From Alkalicoccus chagannorensis DSM 18086 (GTDB taxonomy: Bacteria > Bacillota > Bacilli > Bacillales > Salisediminibacteriaceae), in assembly GCF_000429725.1 (NCBI RefSeq), contig NZ_KE386944.1, positions 333,865 to 397,864 of the forward strand: a DNA stretch of 64,000 nt. The letters run 5' to 3'. Below the pieces are notes generated by a model, which did no database searches, had not been told where the DNA came from, and saw only the letters and a list, made by a program, of their open reading frames with translations. Of this stretch, positions 48,112 to 57,444 are shown in pieces; positions within the stretch are counted from its first letter, which is position 1, and each line of letters begins with the position of its first letter. The translations under genes and the position numbers were made by a program.

Positions 48112-48248
48112 AACAACCATCAACCCTGGGACGGGGGTGATGGCTGCACCTTCGAACATCGTTCGTCGGTAAATAGGGGGGAGAGATGAAAGTGGTGGTT
48201 TCAACTCCTAGTTTTAGTAATTCCACGCAGCACCCGCTTTTAAACCGG
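48112..48248 (+). ncRNA. unknown tandem element, copy 3
   Basis: The hairpin CCATCAACCC / GGGTGATGG again carries TGGGACGG in the loop. AAATAGGGGGGAGAG, AAAGTGGTGGTTTCAACTC, TTCCAC and TTTAAACC follow. The ATG at 48186 opens a longer frame here (68 codons, to 48392) that shares only MKVVVST with the other copies, which argues that the nucleotide sequence, not the peptide, is conserved. It starts 251 bp after copy 2. Confidence 0.45.
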
Positions 48249-48449
48249 AAATATGAAAAAAAAGTTCTGCAGTGGGAAGGCGCCTCCCGTTTTCTGTCTT
48301 GGATCTTAGGGGGAAGAGTCGAGGGGGTGACTGTTCCCTCTGCGGAAAAGCAGCGGCGCATCGACCATCGAAGGACCTCCGGGACCCGGTAGCTGGTAAC
48401 AGATTGCATTCCTGTAAACAAAACTCTTTCTTTTTCCGCCGCTTATCCG

Positions 48450-48567
48450 TATAATAAGAGTAATTGGTTGAAAGCTCTACCGTCCTCCTTTTTTCGGTAG
48501 ATATAGAAAATCATGTTAAAGTAAAGAGAAGCGTCCCTGCTGTTACAGCAGGGACGCTTCTCTTTTT
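48450..48567 (+). ncRNA. candidate small RNA with its own promoter and terminator
   Basis: TATAAT at 48450-48455 (weak -35), then a CTACCG/CGGTAG hairpin (48477-48500) with a T-rich loop, then a very strong terminator (48523-48567). Together these would make a transcript of about 105 nt with no coding capacity. No similarity to a known RNA family is recognised. Confidence 0.3.
48523..48567. terminator. strong bidirectional-type terminator
   Basis: AGAGAAGCGTCCCTGCTG / CAGCAGGGACGCTTCTCT, 18 perfect pairs with a TTA loop, T-run on the plus side and an A-rich flank on the other. No coding gene ends here on either strand, so it must serve a non-coding transcript or upstream readthrough. Confidence 0.85.
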
Positions 48568-49164
48568 CCTGGACATCCAGGGGTTCAGCGAGAAGCATCT
48601 TTTTCTGAAGTCGACAGCTTGACGCGGTATCTCATCCAAAGGAGCCTTCCCTGACCTCCTTCCATTTTTCTCCCACCACGAAAAGCCCCGTTCCGCGAAA
48701 AGTTTTTCTGAGTCTTCCATCACCTGATCCGATAACAAATCGAAAACAGATGTAATAATCTCGAAAAATCTATGATAAATTAGGATGCAGTGACAATCGG
48801 TGGGAGGCGTTCAGATAATTCGTTCTCCAAATATCTCTTTCATGCTCGTTGTATTACTCTTGTGTGACAAAAAACATGCCTCAGGACGCATAAGAATTGT
48901 AGAGATTCAATGATATACTGTAAATTGCATCGGCGGAAGCGGCGCGGCTGACGCAGCAATCTAACGCAGGACAATGGCGAAAAGTGGTGATTCCGTGACC
49001 AGGTGCATGGGAAGTCGGCGCGCACCAACATGCTCAACACGGGAAAACAGCGGTTTCGGTTGTCTGCTATTCAGCTTTCACCTATATCCTGACCGGCTGT
49101 GCCCAATGACCTGCAAATCATGTTCAGCCGGCAGCATGTAGATCGCAGCATACACGACGTGCAG

Positions 49165-49215
49165 AGCAAAGTGGTGGTTTTAACTGCACGACAAGATTAG
49201 CCGTATGCCGCTTTT
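49165..49215 (+). other. degenerate fourth copy of the 47.6-48.2 kb element
   Basis: AAAGTGGTGGTTTTAACTGC recurs here without the hairpin and without an ATG, about 110 bp before the SLH amidase gene, whose ribosome site (AAATAGGGGGAAGGAAG) resembles the element block. The rest of 48568-49278 shows no gene. Confidence 0.35.
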
Positions 49216-49278
49216 ACGCGATGTCCGGATACATATATATCCTACAAATAAATAGGGGGAAGGAAGTGCACGACAGAT

Positions 49279-50661
49279 ATGAAAACACTCACTCTACTGA
49301 CGATGGCTCTCGCTATGTTGTTCTCACTATTTCTTGTTTCACCCGTTCAGGCAGGCACTTCATTTAACGATACGGATGCGGTTGAAGTGGAGCGGCTTGC
49401 TGCCGACGAAATCGTCAGAGGTATGGCGCCGGGACAATTTGCGCCGCAGTCCAATGTAACCAGAGGGGAAGCAGCAGCCATGATCCGCCGCAGCCTGGAC
49501 ATGAATGCCGGAGGCTCAGCCCCGTTTCCTGATACGAATGGACACTGGGCTGAAGGGGACATCGCCGTCATGGCAGCAGCCGGTATCATCGGCGGGCACG
49601 AAGACGGCCAGTTCCGTCCGGACGGAGAACTCCGCCGGGAAGAGATGGCAGCAATTCTGACGCGTTCGTTCAACTACGAAAGCCGTCAGAGCTCCTTTTT
49701 TACCGATGTGTCGCCAAGCCATTTTTTCTATAACAACATTACAACGCTCGGCCGCAGCGGGATCGCGAACGGGTACCCGGACGGATCATTTGGACCGGGA
49801 AGAAACATCAACCGTCTTGAATTTTCCTTGATGCTTGCCCGGACCCTGTATCCGGAATACGTACCGGAAGTGGATTCCGTCAGCCTGGAAGACAGCATCG
49901 GCACCGGTGTTGTCATCAACTCGGACACTCTGAACGTCCGGCCGGACCCATCGACCCAGTACAGCTCCATCGGGAGACTTTACCGCGGAGACGAAGTACA
50001 GATCCATGACCGTACCGGCAACTGGGCCCTCATCTCCAATGATTCCATCCGCGGGTACGTGTCGATGCATTACTTGAACATGTCGTTGAATCCAGGAGAA
50101 GGTGGAGGTCTCGAGGGACGAACCATCATGATCGACCCAGGTCATGGCGGCAGTGATCCAGGTGCAGTTGCTAATGGCGTCGTTGAAAAAGAAATCAACC
50201 TCGATGTCAGCCTGCGCCTCGAACAGAAATTGCAGGCAGCAGGAGCAGAAGTCCTGATGACCCGTCGAGGCGACTGGTTCCCTTCTCTGCAGGATCGAGT
50301 TCGACAGGCGAACAGTTCGAACGCCGATATTTTCATCAGCGTACATGCCAATGCTGCAGGTGCTACAGCAGCACGCGGGTCAGAAACGTTTTACAACACG
50401 ACGTATTGGGCCGGTAACAGCCAGACACTGGCGGAAACGCTCCAGTCCCAGATGCTTGATAAGCTGAACACCGTCGACCGAGGCGTCAAGCGGGCGAACT
50501 TCTACGTTATTCGTAACACAAGAATCCCGTCCGCACTCATTGAGCTCGGATTCATGACCAATGCCCAGGAAGCAGCAAGAATGCGCACGGATGCTTTCCG
50601 TGAGGCGTCAGCAGAAGCATTGTATGAAGGTATTATCGACTATTACGACCGCCGCTCCTAA
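49279..50661 (+). CDS. N-acetylmuramoyl-L-alanine amidase with SLH and SH3 domains
   Basis: 460 residues: signal peptide (about 1-25), three S-layer homology domains (about 28-195), a bacterial SH3 domain (about 212-270; LNVRPDPSTQYSSIGRLYRGD in part) and an Amidase_3 domain (about 280-455). Zinc and catalytic residues are seen in IDPGHGG, EKEINL, SVHANA and IELGFMTN. It should cut the MurNAc-L-Ala bond while tethered to pyruvylated wall polymer through SLH. GGGGGAAGGAAG precedes the ATG. First of four SLH proteins in this island. Confidence 0.93.
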   Translation: MKTLTLLTMALAMLFSLFLVSPVQAGTSFNDTDAVEVERLAADEIVRGMAPGQFAPQSNVTRGEAAAMIRRSLDMNAGGSAPFPDTNGHWAEGDIAVMAAAGIIGGHEDGQFRPDGELRREEMAAILTRSFNYESRQSSFFTDVSPSHFFYNNITTLGRSGIANGYPDGSFGPGRNINRLEFSLMLARTLYPEYVPEVDSVSLEDSIGTGVVINSDTLNVRPDPSTQYSSIGRLYRGDEVQIHDRTGNWALISNDSIRGYVSMHYLNMSLNPGEGGGLEGRTIMIDPGHGGSDPGAVANGVVEKEINLDVSLRLEQKLQAAGAEVLMTRRGDWFPSLQDRVRQANSSNADIFISVHANAAGATAARGSETFYNTTYWAGNSQTLAETLQSQMLDKLNTVDRGVKRANFYVIRNTRIPSALIELGFMTNAQEAARMRTDAFREASAEALYEGIIDYYDRRS

Positions 50662-50678
50662 TGCGTGGACCCGGCTGT

Positions 50679-50716
50679 ACCCCGTCTTACACTCAGGTGT
50701 GAGGCGGGGTTTTTTG
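50679..50716 (+). terminator. terminator of the SLH amidase gene
   Basis: ACCCCGTCTTACAC / GTGTGAGGCGGGGT (with G-T pairs) and a TCAG loop, then TTTTTT. Nothing is seen from here to 51099. Confidence 0.85.
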
Positions 50717-51099
50717 TAGTATAAAATTTTGGAGCACGTAGACCACAGCTTCGTGCGCTGCGAGAGAAGGAAGAAGAAACCTTTCTTCCCTCGAAAAGGA
50801 TGAGGCGCACGCCGTACCGAGCAAAGGATGCTTTGTGGTTTTGGTCTCTCATTACGAGGCTTTCGTGGAGACGTCTTCTATCTATAGAAAACGAGCAACG
50901 TCCGACTCTGGCGCTGCGAGCAGCACCTGCTGTTGTGCTGTTATCCCACAGCGGTTGCCTCTCGGAGGAACAGCATGAGACTTTTTCATTTCTGTAGGAT
51001 TTTTGGTGAAAACTTTTTCCTATCCGTACCTTTTTCCCGCTCATTCCGCTAGACTGGAGAGAAGAGAATTTGACCGACACCTTAGAAAGGAGCATCTAT

Positions 51100-53046
51100 A
51101 TGAAATACATCCTCTATTGTATCCTGCTGCTGCTCCTGAGCGCAGCCTCCCTTCCCTCCGACAGCCATACATACTTTCTTATTCTGGAAGAAGGAGAAGA
51201 CCCAGATTTTGAAAAAGAAGAGATTGACCTGCAGTACCATCTCGAACACCTCGATATTGCTGTTGTCGACATGCCGGCATCCATCATCTCGGAAGTAGAA
51301 GCGAAAGATGTCGTAGATACGGTCGAACGCGATGAAATGGTCTTTCTAGACACGTCCGTAGATGAGGTGAGCACGTCTGCAAGCACGTCTTGGGCGTTGA
51401 ATCAAATCAATCATCAGACTGCCGTGGATGCGGGGCTTACCGGAGACGGGGTCAGGGCAGCCGTCATGGACACCGGCATTTCGGATGCCCACCCGGATCT
51501 CCGCGTCGCGGGAGGGTACAATTTCTTTAATGATAACAACGACTGGGCTGACGATAATGGTCACGGGTCCCATGTGGCCGGGCTCCTCGCCGGCAGGTCA
51601 CCAGATGCATCCGGCGTAGCCGGCGTGGCACCGGACGTTGATTTGTACGCGCTCAAAGTAATGGACGAGCGCGGGCGCGGCACGCAGTCCGTGATGGCAC
51701 GGGCCATTGACTGGTCTCTCGAGGCTGACGTGGACATCCTGAATATGTCTGTCGGCGGCGTCAGCTCCAGTGCGATGCTGCAGCGGGCCGTAGAGCGGGC
51801 GGAGGCAGAAGGAATGCTGCTCGTGGCCGCAGCAGGCAACGGTGGGGAAGAACAGAACCAGACCACGACAATCGATTTCCCCGCCCGCTATGATGAAGTG
51901 ATTGCCGTGGGAGCAGTCAATCGCCTGGACCAGCGCGCACCATTTTCCAGCTATGGACCGCAGCTGGAAGTTGCCGCTCCGGGGGTGGCATTGACGAGTG
52001 CGGACGCTGGGTCGAGCTATCAGACGAAAAGCGGGACTTCGATGGCCACCCCGTTCGTGAGCGGCATGCTCGCGCTGATGCAGGAGGCAGAGCCTTCGTT
52101 ATCCAGCGGGGACATGCGCAGCCAGCTCCGGGATTGGGTGCAGCCGCTCGGACAGGCACAGCCGAACCGACAAACCGGCTATGGCAGGATTGAGTTTCCG
52201 GCGGAGATGACCGTTGAGCCAAGGCCGGCGCGCCCAGTCCGGCAGGTGCATGCGGAAGCAGGAGCGATCACCACTGACTATGCGGACATCAACGTAGAGT
52301 GGGAAGACCGCAGCCGAGCGTCTGCAGAGGTGACATACACGCTCCGCAGGAATGGTGACACCATCTACGAAGGAGAGGAGCTCTCTCATACGGATAGAGT
52401 GAATGAAGACGGGGATTATACGTACAGCGTGACGGTGGAAGAAGCGGCTTCTCCCCCCTCGGAGGCCGTCCAGTCGCGCGCGCTCCGCATCCGCCTCGCA
52501 GATCCTTACGCCTCTGTCTTGAGCCGGTTCAGTGACGTCAGCGAAGGAGCATGGTACCTGTCGAATATGGCCCCGCTCGTCGAAGAAGGGATTTTTGGAG
52601 GGTTTCCGGACGGCACCCTCCGCCCGTCCAATGAGGTGACGCGAGGCCAGGTCGTCACCTTGTTCGCCCGCGATCAAGGATGGAGCACGAGCGAGACGAC
52701 GACCCGATTTGACGATGTGAGCCAATCCAACTTCGCAGCCGGCGCGATCGCGGAAGCATCCAGGCGGGGAGTGGTGAACGGGTATCCGGACGGTACGTTC
52801 CGCCCGTCCCAGCCTGTCAGCCGCGGGGAACTGACCGTGATGTTCCACAATGTCTACAACTTCTCCTCGACCACGGCACCGCCGGCGTTCTCCGATGTTC
52901 GAGAAGACCGGTTCTACTATGGCAGCTTGATCCGTCTAGCAGATGCAGGGGTTGTACAGGGATACCCGGACGGTACCTTCCGGCCTGGGAATCCGGTCAC
53001 CCGCGCAGAATTCAGCGCGATGCTCCACAGGACCCGCTCCCGTTAA
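51100..53046 (+). CDS. SLH-anchored subtilisin-like serine protease
   Basis: 648 residues: signal peptide (about 1-20), a short inhibitor-like propeptide, a peptidase S8 domain with D124 (VMDTGIS), H155 (GHGSHVAG) and S314 (GTSMATP), a fibronectin-like beta domain (about 385-470), and three C-terminal SLH domains (about 480-645). The oxyanion Asn is in AAAGNGG. ATG 51100 follows AGAAAGGAG; an upstream in-frame ATG at 51070 has no ribosome site. It probably processes wall or S-layer proteins; the target is unknown. Confidence 0.93.
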   Translation: MKYILYCILLLLLSAASLPSDSHTYFLILEEGEDPDFEKEEIDLQYHLEHLDIAVVDMPASIISEVEAKDVVDTVERDEMVFLDTSVDEVSTSASTSWALNQINHQTAVDAGLTGDGVRAAVMDTGISDAHPDLRVAGGYNFFNDNNDWADDNGHGSHVAGLLAGRSPDASGVAGVAPDVDLYALKVMDERGRGTQSVMARAIDWSLEADVDILNMSVGGVSSSAMLQRAVERAEAEGMLLVAAAGNGGEEQNQTTTIDFPARYDEVIAVGAVNRLDQRAPFSSYGPQLEVAAPGVALTSADAGSSYQTKSGTSMATPFVSGMLALMQEAEPSLSSGDMRSQLRDWVQPLGQAQPNRQTGYGRIEFPAEMTVEPRPARPVRQVHAEAGAITTDYADINVEWEDRSRASAEVTYTLRRNGDTIYEGEELSHTDRVNEDGDYTYSVTVEEAASPPSEAVQSRALRIRLADPYASVLSRFSDVSEGAWYLSNMAPLVEEGIFGGFPDGTLRPSNEVTRGQVVTLFARDQGWSTSETTTRFDDVSQSNFAAGAIAEASRRGVVNGYPDGTFRPSQPVSRGELTVMFHNVYNFSSTTAPPAFSDVREDRFYYGSLIRLADAGVVQGYPDGTFRPGNPVTRAEFSAMLHRTRSR

Positions 53047-53385
53047 CGAAGGGTAGTTGTTTTTCGTCACACAACTGGATGACGCAGCCATCTCTTTACG
53101 CCCATCAGCGGAGGAGTGGCTGCAAGATTGTTTCAAATTATATGGCGGAAAAATAGGCTGAAATGTAACAATTTGATAACAAAGGTGTAAATAATGAATG
53201 GAACGGTTTCTATATGGCAAAAGTGTGGTAGACTAAGAAAGGATAAAGTTTTCCCATGGCACCAGCAACAGCAAGTTTAACCCTTATTTCCTCACATGCA
53301 TCTACCAATCATCCCACTTTTCTTTTCACCATTTACCATATTACAAGAAGTGACGGAAATCTATTGGAATTGTCGTACATTATGG

Positions 53386-53414
53386 TTGACAATACAATTT
53401 GAGGAAATTATACT
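53386..53414 (+). promoter_or_regulatory. near-consensus promoter of the S-layer gene
   Basis: A perfect TTGACA and TATACT with a 17-bp spacer, the best sigma-A promoter in the window, with a leader of about 105 nt. A second possible start (GTGTGGTAGACTAAG, 53224-53238) lies upstream, so there may be two promoters, as in other S-layer genes. The gap 53047-53385 holds no gene. Confidence 0.82.
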
Positions 53415-53483
53415 TAAGTTTGCAGGTTACATTGGGCAGACTGGTTTCTACTGCAACTTTTGCAGGATGAAACAGAAAGTCTC

Positions 53484-53502
53484 GTACAATCTTGCATTGT
53501 AC
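53484..53502 (+). promoter_or_regulatory. hairpin in the S-layer mRNA leader
   Basis: GTACAAT / ATTGTAC with a CTTGC loop, ending just before the AAAAAAGGAGG ribosome site. S-layer mRNAs are known for long stable leaders; this could contribute stability or control access to the ribosome site. Confidence 0.5.
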
Positions 53503-53527
53503 ATACAAAAAAGGAGGAATTTTTTAC

Positions 53528-56500
53528 ATGGCTTATCAACCAAAGTCTTACCGCAAGTTTCTAGCAACTGGTGTCGCAACAGCACTGGTGGCAACAGCCG
53601 TAGCACCATCCGCAGCAGCAGACACGTCTTTCGATGACGTTCAGGAAGGTCAATATTACACGGACGCTGTCAACGACATGGCTGCAGCGCAGTTCATCCT
53701 CGGTATCGGTGACGGACAGTTCGGCGTAGACACTGAACTTCGTCGTGGCGACGCAGTACTCCTCTTCTCCCGAATCTTCAACTGGGACCTTACAGACGTA
53801 GAAGACCCAGGCTTTGAGGATCTCGACGAAGACGACTACTACTATGAAGCAGTAGCGAAAGCAGTTGAACTCGGCTTCATCAGCGGTCGTTCCGCTACTG
53901 AATTCGACGGACAAGCTTCTCTGAACCGTGGAGAAATGGCTGCGATCCTGACTCGCGTTCTGGACCTCAACACAGATGTTCCAGAATCCGACTTCGAAGA
54001 CCGCGATGCATTCGGCGGCGAGTACGCTTCCAACATTGACGCACTTGTTGCAGCAGGTCTTACTGAAGGTGTCAGCGAAACACAGTACGGCACAAGCCTG
54101 AACGTAGAGCGTGAAGACTTCGCGACATTCCTCTACCGTGACGACAACGTAAACCAGATCGTTGAAAACCAGATTGCTGACCGTGCGCTGACAGTTGATG
54201 GAATCAACCAGACAAGCACAACTAGCTTCGAGGTAGAGCTGGACGGCCCAATTTCTTCTAACGAGTACTTCGAGCAGCTTCTTGAAGTAGGCGTAGAGCT
54301 GGAAGATGGTACAGAAATAACTCCAGAAGTTACTGGCATCTCTGTTTCTGAAGACCGCGAAACAGTCACTGTCGAGCACGAAAACAATGACCTTGATGGT
54401 CTCGTTGGTACGCTCACAGTTAACGGATTCACAGTAGACTTCAACTTCGATGTTGTTGGTGTTGAGAATGTTACAGCAGAAAACAACTTCAACGTAACTA
54501 CGGTAGCTGCTGACATCACAGGCCCAGTAGAAGAAGACACTGAAGTAGAATTCGAAATCTTCGCGTTTGGTGACACTGATGAAGATGCAGCAGCATCTGA
54601 AACAGTTGAAATCGACGAAGCAGGCGAAGTATCTACTGAATTTGAATTCCTTCCAGCAGGAGATCACGTAGCTCGAGTTACAGCTGACGGCGCTTCTGAA
54701 GAAGTAGAATTCACAGTAGACTTCAACCTCCAGGTTACTTCTATCGACAACCTCGACCGTAACGGCGTGACAGTTGAATTCAACGAGCTCGACGAAGCAG
54801 TTGAAGATGCTACACTGACTGTTGTTAACAACGAAGGTGAAGAAGTAGAAGTTGAATCTCAGGATCTCGTTGAAGGCGAAACAGTTGCAACATTCGACTT
54901 CGAAGAGCGTCTTTCTGACGACCCAGAAGGCACTTGGACTGTAAACGGTGTTGAGCTTGACTTTGATCTTCAAGAACTGCTTGATGACTTGAACAGTGCT
55001 CAGGGAGAACTGAATATCTTCAGAGCGCTTCAAGCATTTGAAGATGCGTATGGTCTTGAGAACCTAAACTCTGACAACTCCCAGCAATATGCTGTCGCTC
55101 TGGGAGAGTTGGACGAGCCGCTATCTTCTTTCCAGGATGTTCAAGACTTCGTCAACGATGTAAATGAAGACGTTGAAGATGGTTCCACTACGGAAGAAGT
55201 ATTGGAAGATCTTGAGGAAGCTCTTGAAGGTAGTGACTTAAATCTACTGAACTTCTTGAACTCTAACTTCGATAGAGTCAATGAAGATGAGCTTGATAGC
55301 TATCGAGAAGACCTCATTGAACTTCTAGACGAAGACAATGGCGATGATGACATCTCCCTTGACGATGTTCAAGGTGTCATTGATGACATCAACGTTAATG
55401 TTGCTGAAACTGCCGTCCGTGAAGCAGAAGCTAGCTTCGACCGTGATGATCTAGATGATGCAGCAGCTTTGCTCGAGTTTGTACCTGCTGACGATGAGGA
55501 TGACGAAGATGACACTACACTCGCTGATCTAGAAGATCGCGTAGGTGCTCACGATCGCTTCCTGCGACTTGCTGAAGCAAATACAGACGCTCAATTCGAA
55601 AGTGCTTACAATTCTTATGTTTCTTTCATTGATGATGAAGATATCATTGGTGATGCACCATTCTACTCTGCTGCACGTTCGAACTATCGAGCTGAAATGG
55701 AATCACTAGTAGACGACAATGATCTAGAAGATGCAGATGAAGACGTCCTTAAAGACATTAATGCTGCAAGAATTGAAGCAGAAGTGATTCTAGAAGGTAA
55801 TGCATCAGCGCAAGTAGAGGCTGTAGATCCACTAAGCGAATATGTTTCCTCTGATGATAACGGTGATGTTAATCCCGAGGATACTGACGAGATCTTAGAA
55901 GATCTTGAGAACTTTGCAGCTGTGACTGAACTTGATGCATCCGATATCGAAACAGATGATGATACTCTAGAAAACTATAGAGATCAAATCGCGGATAACG
56001 TTAATTTTGAAGAAGACATCAATGATGTAGTAGAAGATATTATTGGGCAAATTGAGGTTGTCAATTCTGGCCTAGATACTCAAGCTGCGATTGAAACTAT
56101 TAATGAATCAACTTCCGCTTCTGATGTAAGAACGGCTCTTACATTCATCGCTCTAGAGCAAGAAGGTAGTGATGTAGCAGAACGATTTATCAATGATTAC
56201 AATTCTCAAGCTCGTCTTGAAATTGCTCAAATCATTATTGATGATGAGTATCTGGGTGAAGATGATGAAGCAGAAGACTTCGATGATAGTGATGATGTTC
56301 TAGCAGCTCTTGAACAGGCTATGGATACTCATGACGATACTCTAAGCTCCTTCAATGGCGATGAGACCGATGGAAGTGGTCTTGATCTTAATAATGCCTC
56401 CACTACAGAGGTTCGCGAGGCTATTGTAGAATATGGCAACGATGCGTTTGATGATCTATCGGGTGCTGAACAAGTTGCTGTGGCCGAATGGGTCCTCAAT

Positions 56501-56617
56501 AACGTAACTACGGTTGATGGTGACGAAGAAGATCCACGTAACTTCACGGAAGATCAACTAGATTCCTTCCTCGAAGCAGATGAGCTAATTGAAAATGCAA
56601 TTGCTGAAGCATTGTAA
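53528..56617 (+). CDS. major S-layer protein with N-terminal SLH domains
   Basis: 1029 residues: signal peptide (about 1-31, ATAVAPSAAA), three SLH domains (about 33-208; TSFDDVQEGQYYTDAVNDMA, FEDLDEDDYYYEAVAKAVEL and a third), then beta-rich repeats to about 490 and a helical, extremely Asp/Glu-rich remainder. Very few basic residues occur after 210, fitting high salt and pH. A strong promoter, stable leader and AAAAAAGGAGG mark it as highly expressed. Codon use changes by eye near 55.0 kb, from mostly C-ending to many A/T-ending codons, suggesting a replaced C-terminal part. ATG 53528 is the only start with proper spacing. Confidence 0.9.
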   Translation: MAYQPKSYRKFLATGVATALVATAVAPSAAADTSFDDVQEGQYYTDAVNDMAAAQFILGIGDGQFGVDTELRRGDAVLLFSRIFNWDLTDVEDPGFEDLDEDDYYYEAVAKAVELGFISGRSATEFDGQASLNRGEMAAILTRVLDLNTDVPESDFEDRDAFGGEYASNIDALVAAGLTEGVSETQYGTSLNVEREDFATFLYRDDNVNQIVENQIADRALTVDGINQTSTTSFEVELDGPISSNEYFEQLLEVGVELEDGTEITPEVTGISVSEDRETVTVEHENNDLDGLVGTLTVNGFTVDFNFDVVGVENVTAENNFNVTTVAADITGPVEEDTEVEFEIFAFGDTDEDAAASETVEIDEAGEVSTEFEFLPAGDHVARVTADGASEEVEFTVDFNLQVTSIDNLDRNGVTVEFNELDEAVEDATLTVVNNEGEEVEVESQDLVEGETVATFDFEERLSDDPEGTWTVNGVELDFDLQELLDDLNSAQGELNIFRALQAFEDAYGLENLNSDNSQQYAVALGELDEPLSSFQDVQDFVNDVNEDVEDGSTTEEVLEDLEEALEGSDLNLLNFLNSNFDRVNEDELDSYREDLIELLDEDNGDDDISLDDVQGVIDDINVNVAETAVREAEASFDRDDLDDAAALLEFVPADDEDDEDDTTLADLEDRVGAHDRFLRLAEANTDAQFESAYNSYVSFIDDEDIIGDAPFYSAARSNYRAEMESLVDDNDLEDADEDVLKDINAARIEAEVILEGNASAQVEAVDPLSEYVSSDDNGDVNPEDTDEILEDLENFAAVTELDASDIETDDDTLENYRDQIADNVNFEEDINDVVEDIIGQIEVVNSGLDTQAAIETINESTSASDVRTALTFIALEQEGSDVAERFINDYNSQARLEIAQIIIDDEYLGEDDEAEDFDDSDDVLAALEQAMDTHDDTLSSFNGDETDGSGLDLNNASTTEVREAIVEYGNDAFDDLSGAEQVAVAEWVLNNVTTVDGDEEDPRNFTEDQLDSFLEADELIENAIAEAL

Positions 56618-56632
56618 TTAAGAAAGTTTATG

Positions 56633-56671
56633 GACAAGTCAGGGATATACTCCCTGGCTTGTCTTATTTTT
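56633..56671 (+). terminator. terminator of the S-layer gene
   Basis: GACAAGTCAGGGA / TCCCTGGCTTGTC with a TATAC loop, then TTATTTTT. Confidence 0.88.
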
Positions 56672-56682
56672 AGTATAAGAAA

Positions 56683-57181
56683 GGCTCTAAAATATGGCTC
56701 TAAAATATATGTTGGGGTAGGAAAACAATTCACACAAAAAGCACGCAGACCCTGCTATCTTTGATACTTGAGTTGTCGAGAAACAAGTTCAGGCGGCTCT
56801 ATGTGCATAATTCACTCTACAACTAAACGGGTTAGAAAAAGCGATATGCATAAATCAGAAAGGCTGGAAGGAGAGCTGCACCTTCATATCGAATTGAAGC
56901 GGAAGCCCCATCGCTGTCCGGATTGTGATCAACGAACGAAGACCATCCATGATTACCGCCTGGAGAAGATTCAGCACCTGAAAATGTGGGAGCGGCCAAC
57001 GGTGCTGTTCTACCGCCGCCGGCGGTACATTTGTGCCTGCGGGAAGCGATTTGCAGAGAAGTATAGCTTTGTGGAGAGATGCCAGGGACACAACATGAAA
57101 TAGAATGAGGCGCTTAACTTGCATAGGATCCAGGGGTGTGACTTCATAGGCAGCGCGAAGCAATTCCTACAGAATCGTTGA
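56683..57181 (+). mobile_element. remnant of an ISL3-family insertion sequence
   Basis: Left-end-like sequence GGCTCTAAAATATATG and GTTGGGGTAGG (ISL3 ends typically begin GGCTCT) is followed by a decayed transposase start. GGCTCTAAAATAT is present twice in direct tandem (56683-56695 and 56696-56708). No right end is found; the element is truncated. Confidence 0.65.
56768..57181 (+). pseudogene. ISL3-family transposase, N-terminal fragment
   Basis: The zf-ISL3 part is clear: HLHIELKRKPHRCPDCDQ, TKTIHDYRLEKIQHLKMW, then FYRRRRYICACGKRFAEKY, with a Cys4 zinc site (CPDC...CACG). An in-frame TAG at 57101 stands where the family has Trp (MK-stop-NEALNLHRIQG); the frame then continues in recognisable form for about 10 residues and ends at 57181. 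No HTH or DDE core follows, so it is a dead fragment. Confidence 0.75.
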
Positions 57182-57387
57182 CCGCAATGAGAGTTGTCCA
57201 ATATTATTTATCATGAAGTAGCATAACAACGTTGTTCACGTTCAAAGTCGTTTAGATACATAGCTGAAGGAAATAAACAAAATCCTAAATTCTATAGCTG
57301 TCCTATTAATCTTACCAATGACTTGGCGTTCAATTTCATCTAATGGTTGATTACTCACCCAGGAAGAACTATAGTTTAAGGAGGTGC

Positions 57388-57444
57388 ATGATTAAGAGAA
57401 CGTTAGGAGAATGGCAATGTATAAAGTTTCGGCAACAGAAGTAG
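57388..57444 (+). CDS. possible 18-codon upstream ORF (leader peptide)
   Basis: ATG 57388 stands behind the best ribosome site of the area (TTTAAGGAGGTGC) and opens MIKRTLGEWQCIKFRQQK, which overlaps the start of the next gene in another frame. It may be a leader peptide that couples translation of the gene at 57417, or simply a frame disrupted by mutation. Peptide conservation has not been tested. Confidence 0.3.
   Translation: MIKRTLGEWQCIKFRQQK

Noticed and set aside
47603..48248. CRISPR array
   Set aside because: Copies are about 240 bp apart, structured and only three in number; no spacers or cas genes.
48186..48392. 68-residue protein from the copy 3 mini-ORF
   Set aside because: Only the first seven residues recur in the other copies; the rest is unlikely to be a conserved protein, so it is described with the element.
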